Source: Cedecea selenatireducens (GTDB taxonomy: Bacteria > Pseudomonadota > Gammaproteobacteria > Enterobacterales > Enterobacteriaceae). Taken from it: a stretch of 64,000 nucleotides of DNA. Of the stretch, positions 7,121-14,716 are shown piece after piece; the first letter of the stretch is position 1; the number at the start of each line of letters is the position of its first letter. The notes below the pieces were generated by a model. It ran no database searches, was not told the DNA's origin, and was given only the letters and a program-made list of their open reading frames with translations. Made by a program: the position numbers and the translations under genes. Where the stretch lies: positions 62,001-126,000 of the forward strand of contig NZ_JBHIKW010000013.1 of the NCBI RefSeq assembly GCF_042138895.1, read 5' to 3'.

Positions 7121-9497
7121 CTTTTTTATCCTTGTGGTGATTCAAATAGCGGGCAGCGGCAACCACTGCCTGCCCCAGGGAAAGCGCCCCGTCGCCGGCC
7201 GGAAGCCGCATCGGGAAGAGAGTTTTAAAATCGGAGAGGTAGAACGCGAGACGCTCGCGCAGCAGACGGTTGTGCAGCACGCCGCCACAACAGGCCACGT
7301 TGGTTACGCCGGTCAGCAACGCATGATGGCGAACCAGCTCAGCAAGCCCTTTCGCCAGCGCATCGTGGAAAGCCCAGGCCCGCGCGCCGTCCTCGACCTG
7401 CCAGCCAAACCACTGCCGCCAGAACGCCGCGAAATCGAGATGACCGTTCACCAACGGCAGCGTGACCGGATGCGAACAGGGGCCCGCCTCCAGCGCCAGC
7501 ACCTCAAGGCGGCAGGCGGCTTCGCCTTCGTAGCTTTGCTGGTGGGGGGCACAGTTAAGCGCGGCGGCAACCGCATCAAACAGACGTCCGCAAGAAGAGG
7601 CCAACGGAGCGTTAACCCCGCGCGCTACGGCTCTAGCCAGCGGCTGCCAGTTCTGCGCCCTGATAGCTTCCGTTTCGGGATAGCGCTGCCAGCCGGGCAC
7701 AAACGCCTCGCATTGCGCCAGCAGGTTGCGCCACGGCTGCACGGCCGCCAAATCGCCACCCGGTAGAGCCACGGCAGGCAGTCCGCCAAGGTGTACGCAG
7801 CGGCGGTAATTCACCAGCAGGCATTCCCCGCCCCAAAGCCTGCCGTCCTCGCCATAACCAATACCGTCCAGCGCGAGAGCAATCACCTTGCCGCCGTTCA
7901 GCGGCCAGCCGTGTTCGGCCAGGCAGGCCGCCGCGTGGGCGTGGTGATGCAGCACTTCGCTGACCGGCAGCGCCATTTCACGCCCCAGCTGCGAGCTGCA
8001 GTAGCCGGGGTGAGCGTCGAGCGCGACATGTTCAGCTGTAAAGCCGTAGATCTCGCTCATCAGCGCCAGCGAACGCTGCCATTGAGCCTCCACGCCTTCC
8101 TGAGCCAGATCGCCAAGGTGCTGGCTGAGCACCGCCTGCCCGCCGCGAACCAGGCAGAAGGTATTTTTAAGATCGCCGCCCAGCGCCAGAATCGGCGGCA
8201 GGTCTTTAAAACCCGCAGGCAAAGGCAGTGCATCGGGCACAAAGCCCCGTGCACGACGCAGCATTTCGCCGCTGGGGCGCACAACGGAGTCGTCCATGCG
8301 CTGAAGAATGTCGCGGTTATGCAGCAGAAAGCCGTCGGCAATAGCCTCAAGATCCTGAAGAGCCCGGGCATTATCAACAGCTGGCGGTCTGCCGTTCAGG
8401 TTTCCGGAGGTCATCACCAGCGGGCCGCCGAAGTCCTGCGCCAGCAGGTGCTGGAGGGGATTGGCGGGCAACATCACGCCGATTTCATTCCGCCCCGGCG
8501 CCACGGCAGCGCTCAGCCCATGCAGGCAGTTGCTTGCCACCAGCACTACCGGCGCAGCGGGAGTTGAAAGCAGCGCCACGGCCTGCTCGGGCAGCCCTTC
8601 GGTCGTGGCAATCATCACCGCCAGCGGTTTGGCAGGCCGCTGCTTACGCGCCCGGAGGCGTTCAACGGCGGCATCGTTACGGGCATCCACGGCAAGATGA
8701 AAACCGCCGAGGCCTTTCACCGCAACGATTTTGCCCTCGTGCAGCGCGGCAACGGCCTGTGCAAGCGCCAGCTCGCCCTCGAGTCGTTGCTCTCCCTGCT
8801 GCCAGAAAATCTGCGGCCCGCAGTCCGGGCAGGCTACCGGCTGAGCGTGAAAACGCCTGTCCATCGGGTTGCGATATTCCTCATCGCAAGCCTTACAGAG
8901 CGGAAACGCCGCCATCACCGTGGACGGACGGTCATAAGGCATCGCGCGGATGATGGTGAAGCGCGGCCCACAGTGGGTGCAATTGATAAACGGGTAGCGG
9001 TATCTGCGGTCGGCGGGATCGTTCAGCTCACGCAGGCATTCGGGGCAGGTGGCGGCATCCGGCACGATTTGGGTGTCCATCGCGCCGCTGCCGCTGTGGC
9101 GAATGCTAAAGTCCGCAGGCAAAACGTCCCAGGTCATGGGCTGCTGCACCACGCTGTCGATGCGAGCCAGCGGCGGGCAATGTGCGTAAAGCTCGGCCAG
9201 AAACACTTCCGGGCTGGCCGCCAGGCGAACCACAACACCTTCGCCGTCGTTGCAGACGTCGCCCACCAGCTTAAGGCGCTGTGCGATTTGCCAGACAAAC
9301 GGCCGAAAGCCAACGCCCTGCACTTTGCCGCGAATGCGGAGTACGGTGCCCCTCACCCTAACCCTCTCCCCATAGGGGCGAGGGGACAGATCGAGTTCAA
9401 CCACAGCTTCTCCCACTTCTGAACGAGGAGAGACATCAGACTCAGATCTTCCCCCTCTCCCTTCCAGGGAGAGGGCCGGGGTGAGGGTAAAAATCAC
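7098..9497 (-). CDS. hypF: Hydrogenase maturation carbamoyltransferase HypF
   Basis: HypF converts carbamoyl phosphate into the thiocarbamate on HypE that becomes the CN ligands of the [NiFe] site. Domains in order: acylphosphatase (GKVQGVGFRPFVWQ), two zinc-finger CX2C pairs (CPECL..CTHCG and CKACD..CPDCG), a YrdC-like domain (KGLGGFHLAVDA), and a Kae1-like domain with HHHAHAAACLAEH and ASSCGRLFDAV. GTG 9497 overlaps the fdhF stop (GTGA) and gives 799 residues, but the first ~50 residues are encoded by the palindromic repeat at 9349-9487 and are not HypF-like. An internal GTG at 9354-9356, with GGAG about nine bases upstream inside the repeat, gives 752 residues, close to the usual 750. The start is therefore uncertain; the rest is firm. 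Confidence 0.93.
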   Translation of the reverse strand: MIFTLTPALSLEGRGGRSESDVSPRSEVGEAVVELDLSPRPYGERVRVRGTVLRIRGKVQGVGFRPFVWQIAQRLKLVGDVCNDGEGVVVRLAASPEVFLAELYAHCPPLARIDSVVQQPMTWDVLPADFSIRHSGSGAMDTQIVPDAATCPECLRELNDPADRRYRYPFINCTHCGPRFTIIRAMPYDRPSTVMAAFPLCKACDEEYRNPMDRRFHAQPVACPDCGPQIFWQQGEQRLEGELALAQAVAALHEGKIVAVKGLGGFHLAVDARNDAAVERLRARKQRPAKPLAVMIATTEGLPEQAVALLSTPAAPVVLVASNCLHGLSAAVAPGRNEIGVMLPANPLQHLLAQDFGGPLVMTSGNLNGRPPAVDNARALQDLEAIADGFLLHNRDILQRMDDSVVRPSGEMLRRARGFVPDALPLPAGFKDLPPILALGGDLKNTFCLVRGGQAVLSQHLGDLAQEGVEAQWQRSLALMSEIYGFTAEHVALDAHPGYCSSQLGREMALPVSEVLHHHAHAAACLAEHGWPLNGGKVIALALDGIGYGEDGRLWGGECLLVNYRRCVHLGGLPAVALPGGDLAAVQPWRNLLAQCEAFVPGWQRYPETEAIRAQNWQPLARAVARGVNAPLASSCGRLFDAVAAALNCAPHQQSYEGEAACRLEVLALEAGPCSHPVTLPLVNGHLDFAAFWRQWFGWQVEDGARAWAFHDALAKGLAELVRHHALLTGVTNVACCGGVLHNRLLRERLAFYLSDFKTLFPMRLPAGDGALSLGQAVVAAARYLNHHKDKKDVNACSS
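9349..9487. repeat. Palindromic repeat copy 1, fdhF-hypF junction
   Basis: CCCTCACCCTAACCCTCTCC on the left and CCCTCTCCC...GGGAGAGGGCCGGGGTGAGGG on the right bracket about 139 bp, each end with its own small hairpin. The whole unit is open in the hypF frame and codes for repeat-type residues (LTPALSLEGRG, PRPYGERVRVRG). It may supply the hypF start codon and RBS. Confidence 0.8.
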
Positions 9498-11644
9498 GCT
9501 TCCACCGCCTCGCGCAGCCGCGCCTTCATGCTGTTGTAGGTCGTTTGCGCGTAGTTCTCGGCCCAGGCCTGATCCTCAATCGCGCTAACCTTCACCGCGC
9601 AATACTTGGTTTCCGGCGTTTTGGAGATCGGGTCGAGATTATCCTGCGTCAGTTCGTTACAGGCGCCAATCCACCACTGATAGGTCATGTAGACGGAGCC
9701 TTTGTTAATGCGCTCGCTCACGTCGGCTCGGCTGATAACCTTGCCGCGACGCGAACTTACCCAAACCAGCTGCCGGTCTTTAATACCTAACGCATCCGCA
9801 TCCAGCGGGTTGATTTGCACAAAGCCGGGCTCGTCGGCGAGAGTTTGCAGCGCGGCACAGTTGCCGGTCATCGAGCGGCAGGAGTAATGCCCGACCTCAC
9901 GCACGGTGCAAAGCACCAGCGGGTAGCTGTCGTCGGGAACTTCGGCTGGCGCGCGCCATGCGGCGGCAAACAGCTGACCTTTGCCTGTCGGCGTGTCGAA
10001 TTTGCTCCCCTTGTAGAGATACGGCGTGCCGGGATGATCGAGCGTCGGGCAGGGCCACTGCACGTGCCCCATATCGCCCATTTTTTCGTAGGTTACGCCG
10101 TAAAACAGCGGGCACAGTTCGCGCAGCTCATCCCAGATTTGCTGGTTGTTTTCGTAGCGCATCGGGTAGCCCATCGCCGTCGAAAGCAGGCTGATGATTT
10201 CCCAGTCGCGCTTCACGTTGTACTTCGGCTCAATCGCTTTTTCAAAACGCTGGAAGCCCCGGTCGGCGCAGGTAAAGACGCCGCCGTGCTCGCCCCATGA
10301 GGTCGCCGGCAGCAGCACGTCCGCCACTTCGGCCGTTTTAGTCATGAAGATGTCCTGCACCACCACGAAGTCGAGCGCCTCAAACCCTTTGCGCACCAGG
10401 CCCAGGTCCGCTTCGGTCTGGAGCGGATCCTCGCCCATGATGTAATAGGCTTTAACCTTGCCCTCTATCGCCAGGTGCGGCACTTCGGTAATGCGCACGC
10501 CAACTTTGTCATCCATCACCGCCGGGTCGATGCCCCAGGCTTTGGCAAACTTCGCGCGAACCTCGGGATCGACCACATCCTGGTAGCCGGGGAACTGGTT
10601 AGGCAGCACGCCCATATCGCAGGCGCCCTGCACGTTGTTCTGTCCGCGTACCGGACCAACGCCGACGTTTTCGCGGCCCAGATTGCCGGTGAGCAGCGCC
10701 AGGCTGGACAGTCCTTTAACCACGTCTACAGCCTGGCCAAACTGGGTCACGCCCATGCCCCACATAATGGTGGCAGAAGGGGCCGCGGCGAAGGTGCGCA
10801 TCGCCTGGCGAACCTGCTGCGCGGGAATGCCGGTCAGGTGCTCGACGTCCTCTGGCGCATACCCCTTCACGGTTTCGCGGTAGGCATCCAGCCCTTCGGC
10901 ATATTTGGCGACGTACTCTTTGTCGTACAGCTGCTCTTCCAGCAGCACGTAGCCAAAGGCGTTTACCAGCGCCATGTTGCAGCCGTTTTTGATTTGCAGA
11001 TGCTGGTCGGCAATGCGGGCGGTTTCAATGCGGCGCGGGTCGCAGACGATAATTTTGGCGCCGTTGCTTTTGGCCTTAATTACCCGGCGCGCCACGATAG
11101 GATGCGAGTCGGCGCAGTTGTAGCCCACCACCAGCAGGCATTTGGAGTTTTCGATATCGCCGATGGAGTTGCTCATCGCCCCGTTACCCAGCGTCGCCTG
11201 CAGCCCGGCAACGGAAGGGCCATGGCACACGCGGGCGCAGCAGTCGACGTTGTTAGTGTTCAGCACCGCGCGGGCAAATTTCTGCATCACGAAGTTGGTT
11301 TCGTTCCCCGTTCCGCGCGAGGAACCGGTGGTCATAATGGCGCGTGGGCCAAACTGCTCTTTGATCGCCTTCAGGCGCGCAGCGGTATAGCTAATCACCT
11401 CTTCCCAGCTGACAGGCTGCAGCTTGCCGCCCTTCTCGTAGCGGATCATCGGCTGCGTAAGACGAGGGGTCAGCAGCTTGGTGTCGTTAAGAAAATCCCA
11501 GCCGTAGTAGCCTTTCAGGCAGAGTTCGTTTTGGTTAGTCACGCCCTCGGCCGCTTCGGCGCGAATGATTTTGTTGTTCTCGACGACCAGTTTCAGTTTG
11601 CAGCCTGCGCCACAGTAAGGGCAGACGCTGGTAATTTTTTTCAT
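9494..11644 (-). CDS. fdhF: Formate dehydrogenase H, cysteine form
   Basis: This is the molybdopterin-dependent formate oxidising subunit of formate hydrogenlyase, 716 residues (E. coli 715). [4Fe-4S] ligands are C8, C11, C15 and C42 (CPYCGAGC..LCLKG). The active-site block VDCCARVCHGPSV carries Cys at residue 140, codon TGC (11225-11227), where E. coli has selenocysteine read from UGA; His141 is kept. Further family blocks are CDPRRIETARIADQH, GPVRGQNNVQGACDMG and REVGHYSCRSMTGNC. In the region 3' of the codon, where E. coli has the SECIS loop GGTCT, this gene has GGGCT. The enzyme should thus be made without selenium. It follows hydN by 37 bases and is coupled to hypF. Confidence 0.97.
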   Translation of the reverse strand: MKKITSVCPYCGAGCKLKLVVENNKIIRAEAAEGVTNQNELCLKGYYGWDFLNDTKLLTPRLTQPMIRYEKGGKLQPVSWEEVISYTAARLKAIKEQFGPRAIMTTGSSRGTGNETNFVMQKFARAVLNTNNVDCCARVCHGPSVAGLQATLGNGAMSNSIGDIENSKCLLVVGYNCADSHPIVARRVIKAKSNGAKIIVCDPRRIETARIADQHLQIKNGCNMALVNAFGYVLLEEQLYDKEYVAKYAEGLDAYRETVKGYAPEDVEHLTGIPAQQVRQAMRTFAAAPSATIMWGMGVTQFGQAVDVVKGLSSLALLTGNLGRENVGVGPVRGQNNVQGACDMGVLPNQFPGYQDVVDPEVRAKFAKAWGIDPAVMDDKVGVRITEVPHLAIEGKVKAYYIMGEDPLQTEADLGLVRKGFEALDFVVVQDIFMTKTAEVADVLLPATSWGEHGGVFTCADRGFQRFEKAIEPKYNVKRDWEIISLLSTAMGYPMRYENNQQIWDELRELCPLFYGVTYEKMGDMGHVQWPCPTLDHPGTPYLYKGSKFDTPTGKGQLFAAAWRAPAEVPDDSYPLVLCTVREVGHYSCRSMTGNCAALQTLADEPGFVQINPLDADALGIKDRQLVWVSSRRGKVISRADVSERINKGSVYMTYQWWIGACNELTQDNLDPISKTPETKYCAVKVSAIEDQAWAENYAQTTYNSMKARLREAVEA

Positions 11645-11681
11645 CAGTAACAGACCTGTTAAAAGTTGAAATGCATAGGGA

Positions 11682-12227
11682 TTAGAAGGTCAGGGCCGCA
11701 GGGGCATCTAACGCAGCGCGGCGACGTTTTTCCGCGCTCATTTGTTCCAGCCGGTTACGGTCAACGCACAGAATGGCGTTGGTCGGACAGGCTTCCAGAC
11801 AGGCCGGGCCAGCCTCGCGGTGGTAGCAAAGGTCACATTTGTTGGCCTCGGCTTTTTCCGCCATCACGTTCAGCCCGGCACCGCTGTTGCGAATCACCGG
11901 CCGCACGACGACCTCCATCGCGCCATAAGGGCAGGCGACGACGCAGGTTTTGCAGCCGATGCAGCGTTCCTGCATCACGTGCACAAAGCCCTGGTCCCGG
12001 CTGATGGCGCCGTTAGGGCAGACGTTCGCGCAGGGCGCGTCCTCGCACTGGCGGCACATGGTGGCCGTAGATACGTTCACGCCTTTGATGACGTGAATGC
12101 GCGGCAAGAAAGTTTGTGGGGTCAGCGCCGAGCAGTCCTGGTTCTCCTGGTGGGAGACGACGCAGGCCACCTCACAAGTGCGACAGCCGATGCATTTGCT
12201 CGAATCGGCAATGATGAAGCGGTTCAT
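11682..12227 (-). CDS. hydN: HydN, [4Fe-4S] electron-transfer protein for formate dehydrogenase H
   Basis: This small ferredoxin-like protein has four CX2CX2CX3C-type clusters (CIGCRTCEVAC, CRQCEDAPCANVC, CIGCKTCVVAC, CDLCYHREAGPACLEAC) and is thought to help electron flow or maturation of FdhF. ATG 12227 is chosen because GGAG is six bases upstream and the protein then begins MNRFIIADSSKCIGC, as in the family; it has 181 residues (175 in E. coli). An adjacent ATG at 12230 is only three bases from the RBS. In E. coli hydN pairs with hypF, whereas here fdhF sits between them. A sigma-54-like promoter lies about 40 bases upstream. Confidence 0.95.
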   Translation of the reverse strand: MNRFIIADSSKCIGCRTCEVACVVSHQENQDCSALTPQTFLPRIHVIKGVNVSTATMCRQCEDAPCANVCPNGAISRDQGFVHVMQERCIGCKTCVVACPYGAMEVVVRPVIRNSGAGLNVMAEKAEANKCDLCYHREAGPACLEACPTNAILCVDRNRLEQMSAEKRRRAALDAPAALTF

Positions 12228-12266
12228 CATAAACTCCTGCAATAAGTGTGTTATCGCAGGGGCTTA

Positions 12267-12282
12267 TTCACAAACCGTGCCA
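12267..12282 (-). promoter_or_regulatory. Candidate sigma-54 promoter for hydN-fdhF-hypF
   Basis: The minus strand reads TGGCACGGTTTGTGAA. The -24 half is perfect (TGGCAC), but ten bases after GG the -12 is GA instead of GC. Position and context with FhlA support it; the imperfect -12 lowers certainty. Confidence 0.55.
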
Positions 12283-12337
12283 GAAATTAAAAACCAATAA
12301 TTTCAATGCATTGAATTGAAAGGATCAATAAAAGTAG

Positions 12338-12370
12338 ATGACATCGACACTAATGACGATGTCATTAGTG
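12338..12370. promoter_or_regulatory. Nested palindromes upstream of hydN, candidate FhlA site
   Basis: Two perfect inverted repeats overlap: ATGACATCG (12338-12346) with CGATGTCAT (12357-12365), and CACTAATGAC (12348-12357) with GTCATTAGTG (12361-12370). They lie between the hycI stop and the hydN sigma-54 element, about 56 bases upstream of the -24. TCGTCA-type half-sites resemble those in the hycA-hypA region. An activator site is the simpler reading; a hairpin ending the hyc transcript is possible, but no U-tract follows directly. Confidence 0.5.
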
Positions 12371-12372
12371 AC

Positions 12373-12852
12373 TTACAGACCTTCTGTTTCTTCCGCCGTC
12401 AGCTGGGCATACCCACCGTAACCGGACCACGTCGCCAGCCGCTGGTAAACCTGCTCCACTGCCGCTTTCACCGCCTCCGTCATCGGATAGTAAAAACCGA
12501 CGATATCCGGCTGAATGCCAAGGAACACCACTTCGCCGACATCCTCTTGAAGCTGATCGACCAGATAATTAAGCGGCATGTTGTGGGTGGTCATCATAAA
12601 CATCTCGGCGATGTCGTCCGGGTCGATGACGCGGATCTCGCCGGGATTGAGCATCATGTCGGTGGCATCGACAATCAGCAGCAGTTCCGGGCGCAGTTCG
12701 CGGATGGCAACCACGTCGTTTTCCGGCGCGCTGCCGCCGTCGATCACCACCCAGTCCCCCTGCGGAGAAGCCTGACACTTCTCGGCCAGCAGCGGGCCAG
12801 CCCCATCGTCACCCATCATGCTGTTGCCTACGCAAAGCAGTACCTTAGTCAT
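12373..12852 (-). CDS. hycI: HycI, hydrogenase 3 maturation endopeptidase
   Basis: HycI is the Ni-dependent protease (M52 family) that removes the C-terminal tail of the large subunit HycE after nickel insertion. It has 159 residues (E. coli 156). The family pattern is intact: CVGNSMMGDDGAGPLL with the metal-binding Asp, DATDM, and THNMPL with the His. It overlaps the end of hycH by eight bases and is the last gene of the hyc block. Confidence 0.97.
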   Translation of the reverse strand: MTKVLLCVGNSMMGDDGAGPLLAEKCQASPQGDWVVIDGGSAPENDVVAIRELRPELLLIVDATDMMLNPGEIRVIDPDDIAEMFMMTTHNMPLNYLVDQLQEDVGEVVFLGIQPDIVGFYYPMTEAVKAAVEQVYQRLATWSGYGGYAQLTAEETEGL

Positions 12853-13255
12853 AGCGTCTCCTTACCATCAGGTAGATGGCGGGTTCTTGTTGAATGGCCT
12901 GCAGCATGTCGAGCAGCGCCTGGCTCCAGCCCTGCTGTTCAGCCGTTTGCGTCGGCTTAGCGGCATCAAACGCGCGGGCCAGCATCACCACGTGGTTCTG
13001 ATCGATAACGATTTCACCGTAGCGCGGCACGCCGTTCATTTTGCGCCGGGCCTCGCCGTCGGCCTCAAGCGTAGCTATCCACGCCTGATAAGCTTCAAGC
13101 GGGCAAACCAGGCTCTCTTTCAGGCAGTCGATCACCCCCAAATGGTGGCCAATCGCCAGGCTGTAGTAGACCACCTGCTGGGCGTCAGCCGGGGTGTTGT
13201 CGTTCTCGTCGACAAACTTGCGGCTGAGCTGACAGAACACCACCGACTCGCTCAT
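12845..13255 (-). CDS. hycH: HycH, formate hydrogenlyase maturation protein
   Basis: This 136-residue soluble protein has the same length as E. coli HycH, which is needed for maturation of HycE but is not part of the final complex. No metal motif is visible. It begins MSESVVFCQLSRKFVDENDN and starts in a TAATG overlap with the end of hycG, so translation is coupled. Assignment rests on sequence resemblance and the strict hycG-H-I order. Confidence 0.95.
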   Translation of the reverse strand: MSESVVFCQLSRKFVDENDNTPADAQQVVYYSLAIGHHLGVIDCLKESLVCPLEAYQAWIATLEADGEARRKMNGVPRYGEIVIDQNHVVMLARAFDAAKPTQTAEQQGWSQALLDMLQAIQQEPAIYLMVRRRYD

Positions 13256-14019
13256 TACGCGCGCTCCTGATGAACCAGATGCTCAAGGTTAGTGACGATT
13301 TCCGTCAGGCGTGGGTCGTTTTCCGCGCTCAGCCACTGCTGAACAGCATCGCCTCCGGCCGTCAGGTTTGTCATGTAGCTGTCGGCAATCTGGCGACCAT
13401 AGCGGTAACCGGCCAGGCGACGAGCGGCGCGGTCAATGCGCACGCGCAGCGGCTGCACCATATCCGGATGCAGGATTTTTGCCGGTTCTACGTCCAGCTC
13501 GCTTGCCGGGCGGGCGTGAATTTTTTGCTCCAGCAGGCCAAGCGCCATCGCGAAGCCGTACAGCGTGGCGGCTGGGGTTGGCGGGCAGCCAGGGATGTAA
13601 ACGTCGACCGGTACGATTTTGTCGGTGCCGCCCCACACGCAGTAAAGGTCGTGGAAAATCCCACCGCTGTTGCCGCAGGCACCGTACGAGATGCAGATTT
13701 TAGGATCGGGTGCCGATTCCCAGGCACGCAGCGCCGGAGAGCGCATCGCGCGGGTTACCGCGCCGGTAAACAGCAAAATATCGGCATGGCGCGGTGACGG
13801 AACAACTTTAATGCCAAAACGTTCTGCATCGAACAGCGGCGAAAGCGTAGCGAAAATCTCGATTTCACAGCCGTTACAGCCGCCGCAGTCCACGCGGTAA
13901 ACGTAGGCGGAGCGTTTGATGTTTTTCAGCAGCGACGCCTTCATGCTGGCGATAGATTCGTCCACCGTCATCGGCACCGGAATGCCATTGTGGTCGCGCG
14001 GCCCCAGTAGGTTACTCAT
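13255..14019 (-). CDS. hycG: HycG, hydrogenase 3 small subunit
   Basis: HycG is the electron-transfer small subunit of the [NiFe] hydrogenase in FHL (complex I NuoB-like) and faces the cytoplasm. It has 254 residues. The proximal [4Fe-4S] ligands are seen in CGGCNGCE, then GACGNSGG and PGCPPTP. There is no Tat signal, as expected for a cytoplasmic hydrogenase. It starts in a TAATG overlap with hycF. Confidence 0.97.
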   Translation of the reverse strand: MSNLLGPRDHNGIPVPMTVDESIASMKASLLKNIKRSAYVYRVDCGGCNGCEIEIFATLSPLFDAERFGIKVVPSPRHADILLFTGAVTRAMRSPALRAWESAPDPKICISYGACGNSGGIFHDLYCVWGGTDKIVPVDVYIPGCPPTPAATLYGFAMALGLLEQKIHARPASELDVEPAKILHPDMVQPLRVRIDRAARRLAGYRYGRQIADSYMTNLTAGGDAVQQWLSAENDPRLTEIVTNLEHLVHQERA

Positions 14020-14561
14020 TAGCTGGCCTCTCTCATCTGACGGCTAAAGTCGATCCGGTCGGACGACACCAGGCTTTGCTGGCGCTTGCAGTCCGGGCAG
14101 GTTTCAAATGCCCCACGGCGGCTTTCCGCGCGGGAATCGCCGTTGTGCTCAAGCAGCGCAATGGCGTAGTCGATCTCTTTTTGCACGGCGAACGGACGGC
14201 CACACTCGCGGCAGTTGCACAGCGGGAAGCTGGCCTGCTGCAGGAAGTCGGCTTTATTCCATACCGCCAGCTCGTACTGCTGCGAAAGCTTGATGGCGGC
14301 AGTCGGGCAAACCTCTTCGCAGCGCCCGCAGAAGATGCAGCGCCCGAGGTTAAAGCTCCACTGCAGTTGCCCGGCGGCAAGATCGGTCTCAACGCTCAGC
14401 GCATTGGACGGGCAGGCGTTAACGCAGGCGGCACAGCCGATGCACTGCTGCGGGTTGTGTTCGGGCTTGCCGCGAAAATTCGGGTCCACGGCAATGGGCT
14501 GGAGCGGATAAGACTCGGTTGCAACGCCGCCCTTGATGGCTTTTTTGATGAAGTTAAACAT
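14019..14561 (-). CDS. hycF: HycF, ferredoxin-like FHL subunit
   Basis: HycF is an NuoI-like protein of 180 residues with two [4Fe-4S] motifs, CIGCAACVNACP and CIFCGRCEEVCP, which wire electrons between HycB and HycG. A second Cys-rich pair (CNCRECG and CPDCK) near the C-terminus suggests a zinc or rubredoxin-like site, as in E. coli HycF. The gene is separated from the upstream hycE by a ~155 bp gap filled with a palindromic repeat. Confidence 0.96.
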   Translation of the reverse strand: MFNFIKKAIKGGVATESYPLQPIAVDPNFRGKPEHNPQQCIGCAACVNACPSNALSVETDLAAGQLQWSFNLGRCIFCGRCEEVCPTAAIKLSQQYELAVWNKADFLQQASFPLCNCRECGRPFAVQKEIDYAIALLEHNGDSRAESRRGAFETCPDCKRQQSLVSSDRIDFSRQMREAS

Positions 14562-14594
14562 GCGTTTTCCTTGTTTGCCTGGTCTTAGTGATTG

Positions 14595-14689
14595 ACCCTC
14601 TCCCCGGCCCTCTCCCTGGAAGGGAGAGGGGGGAAAGCTAGCTCGATCCAGTTCCCTCTCCCCTTTGGGGAGAGGGTTAGGGTGAGGGG
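14595..14689. repeat. Palindromic repeat copy 2, inside the hyc operon
   Basis: ACCCTCTCCCCGGCCCTCTC at the left faces GGGGAGAGGGTTAGGGTGAGGGG at the right, with an inner hairpin (CCCTCTCCC near 14608 and GGGAGAGGG near 14622). It fills the hycE-hycF gap and, in the transcript, would form a strong stem-loop between two cistrons. Confidence 0.8.
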
Positions 14690-14716
14690 CTGCTCATCAC
14701 CGACCAGACATCAAAA

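Noticed and set aside
11180..11230. Functional SECIS element in fdhF
   Set aside because: The codon is TGC and the key loop bases differ from the E. coli hairpin, so no recoding is needed or likely.
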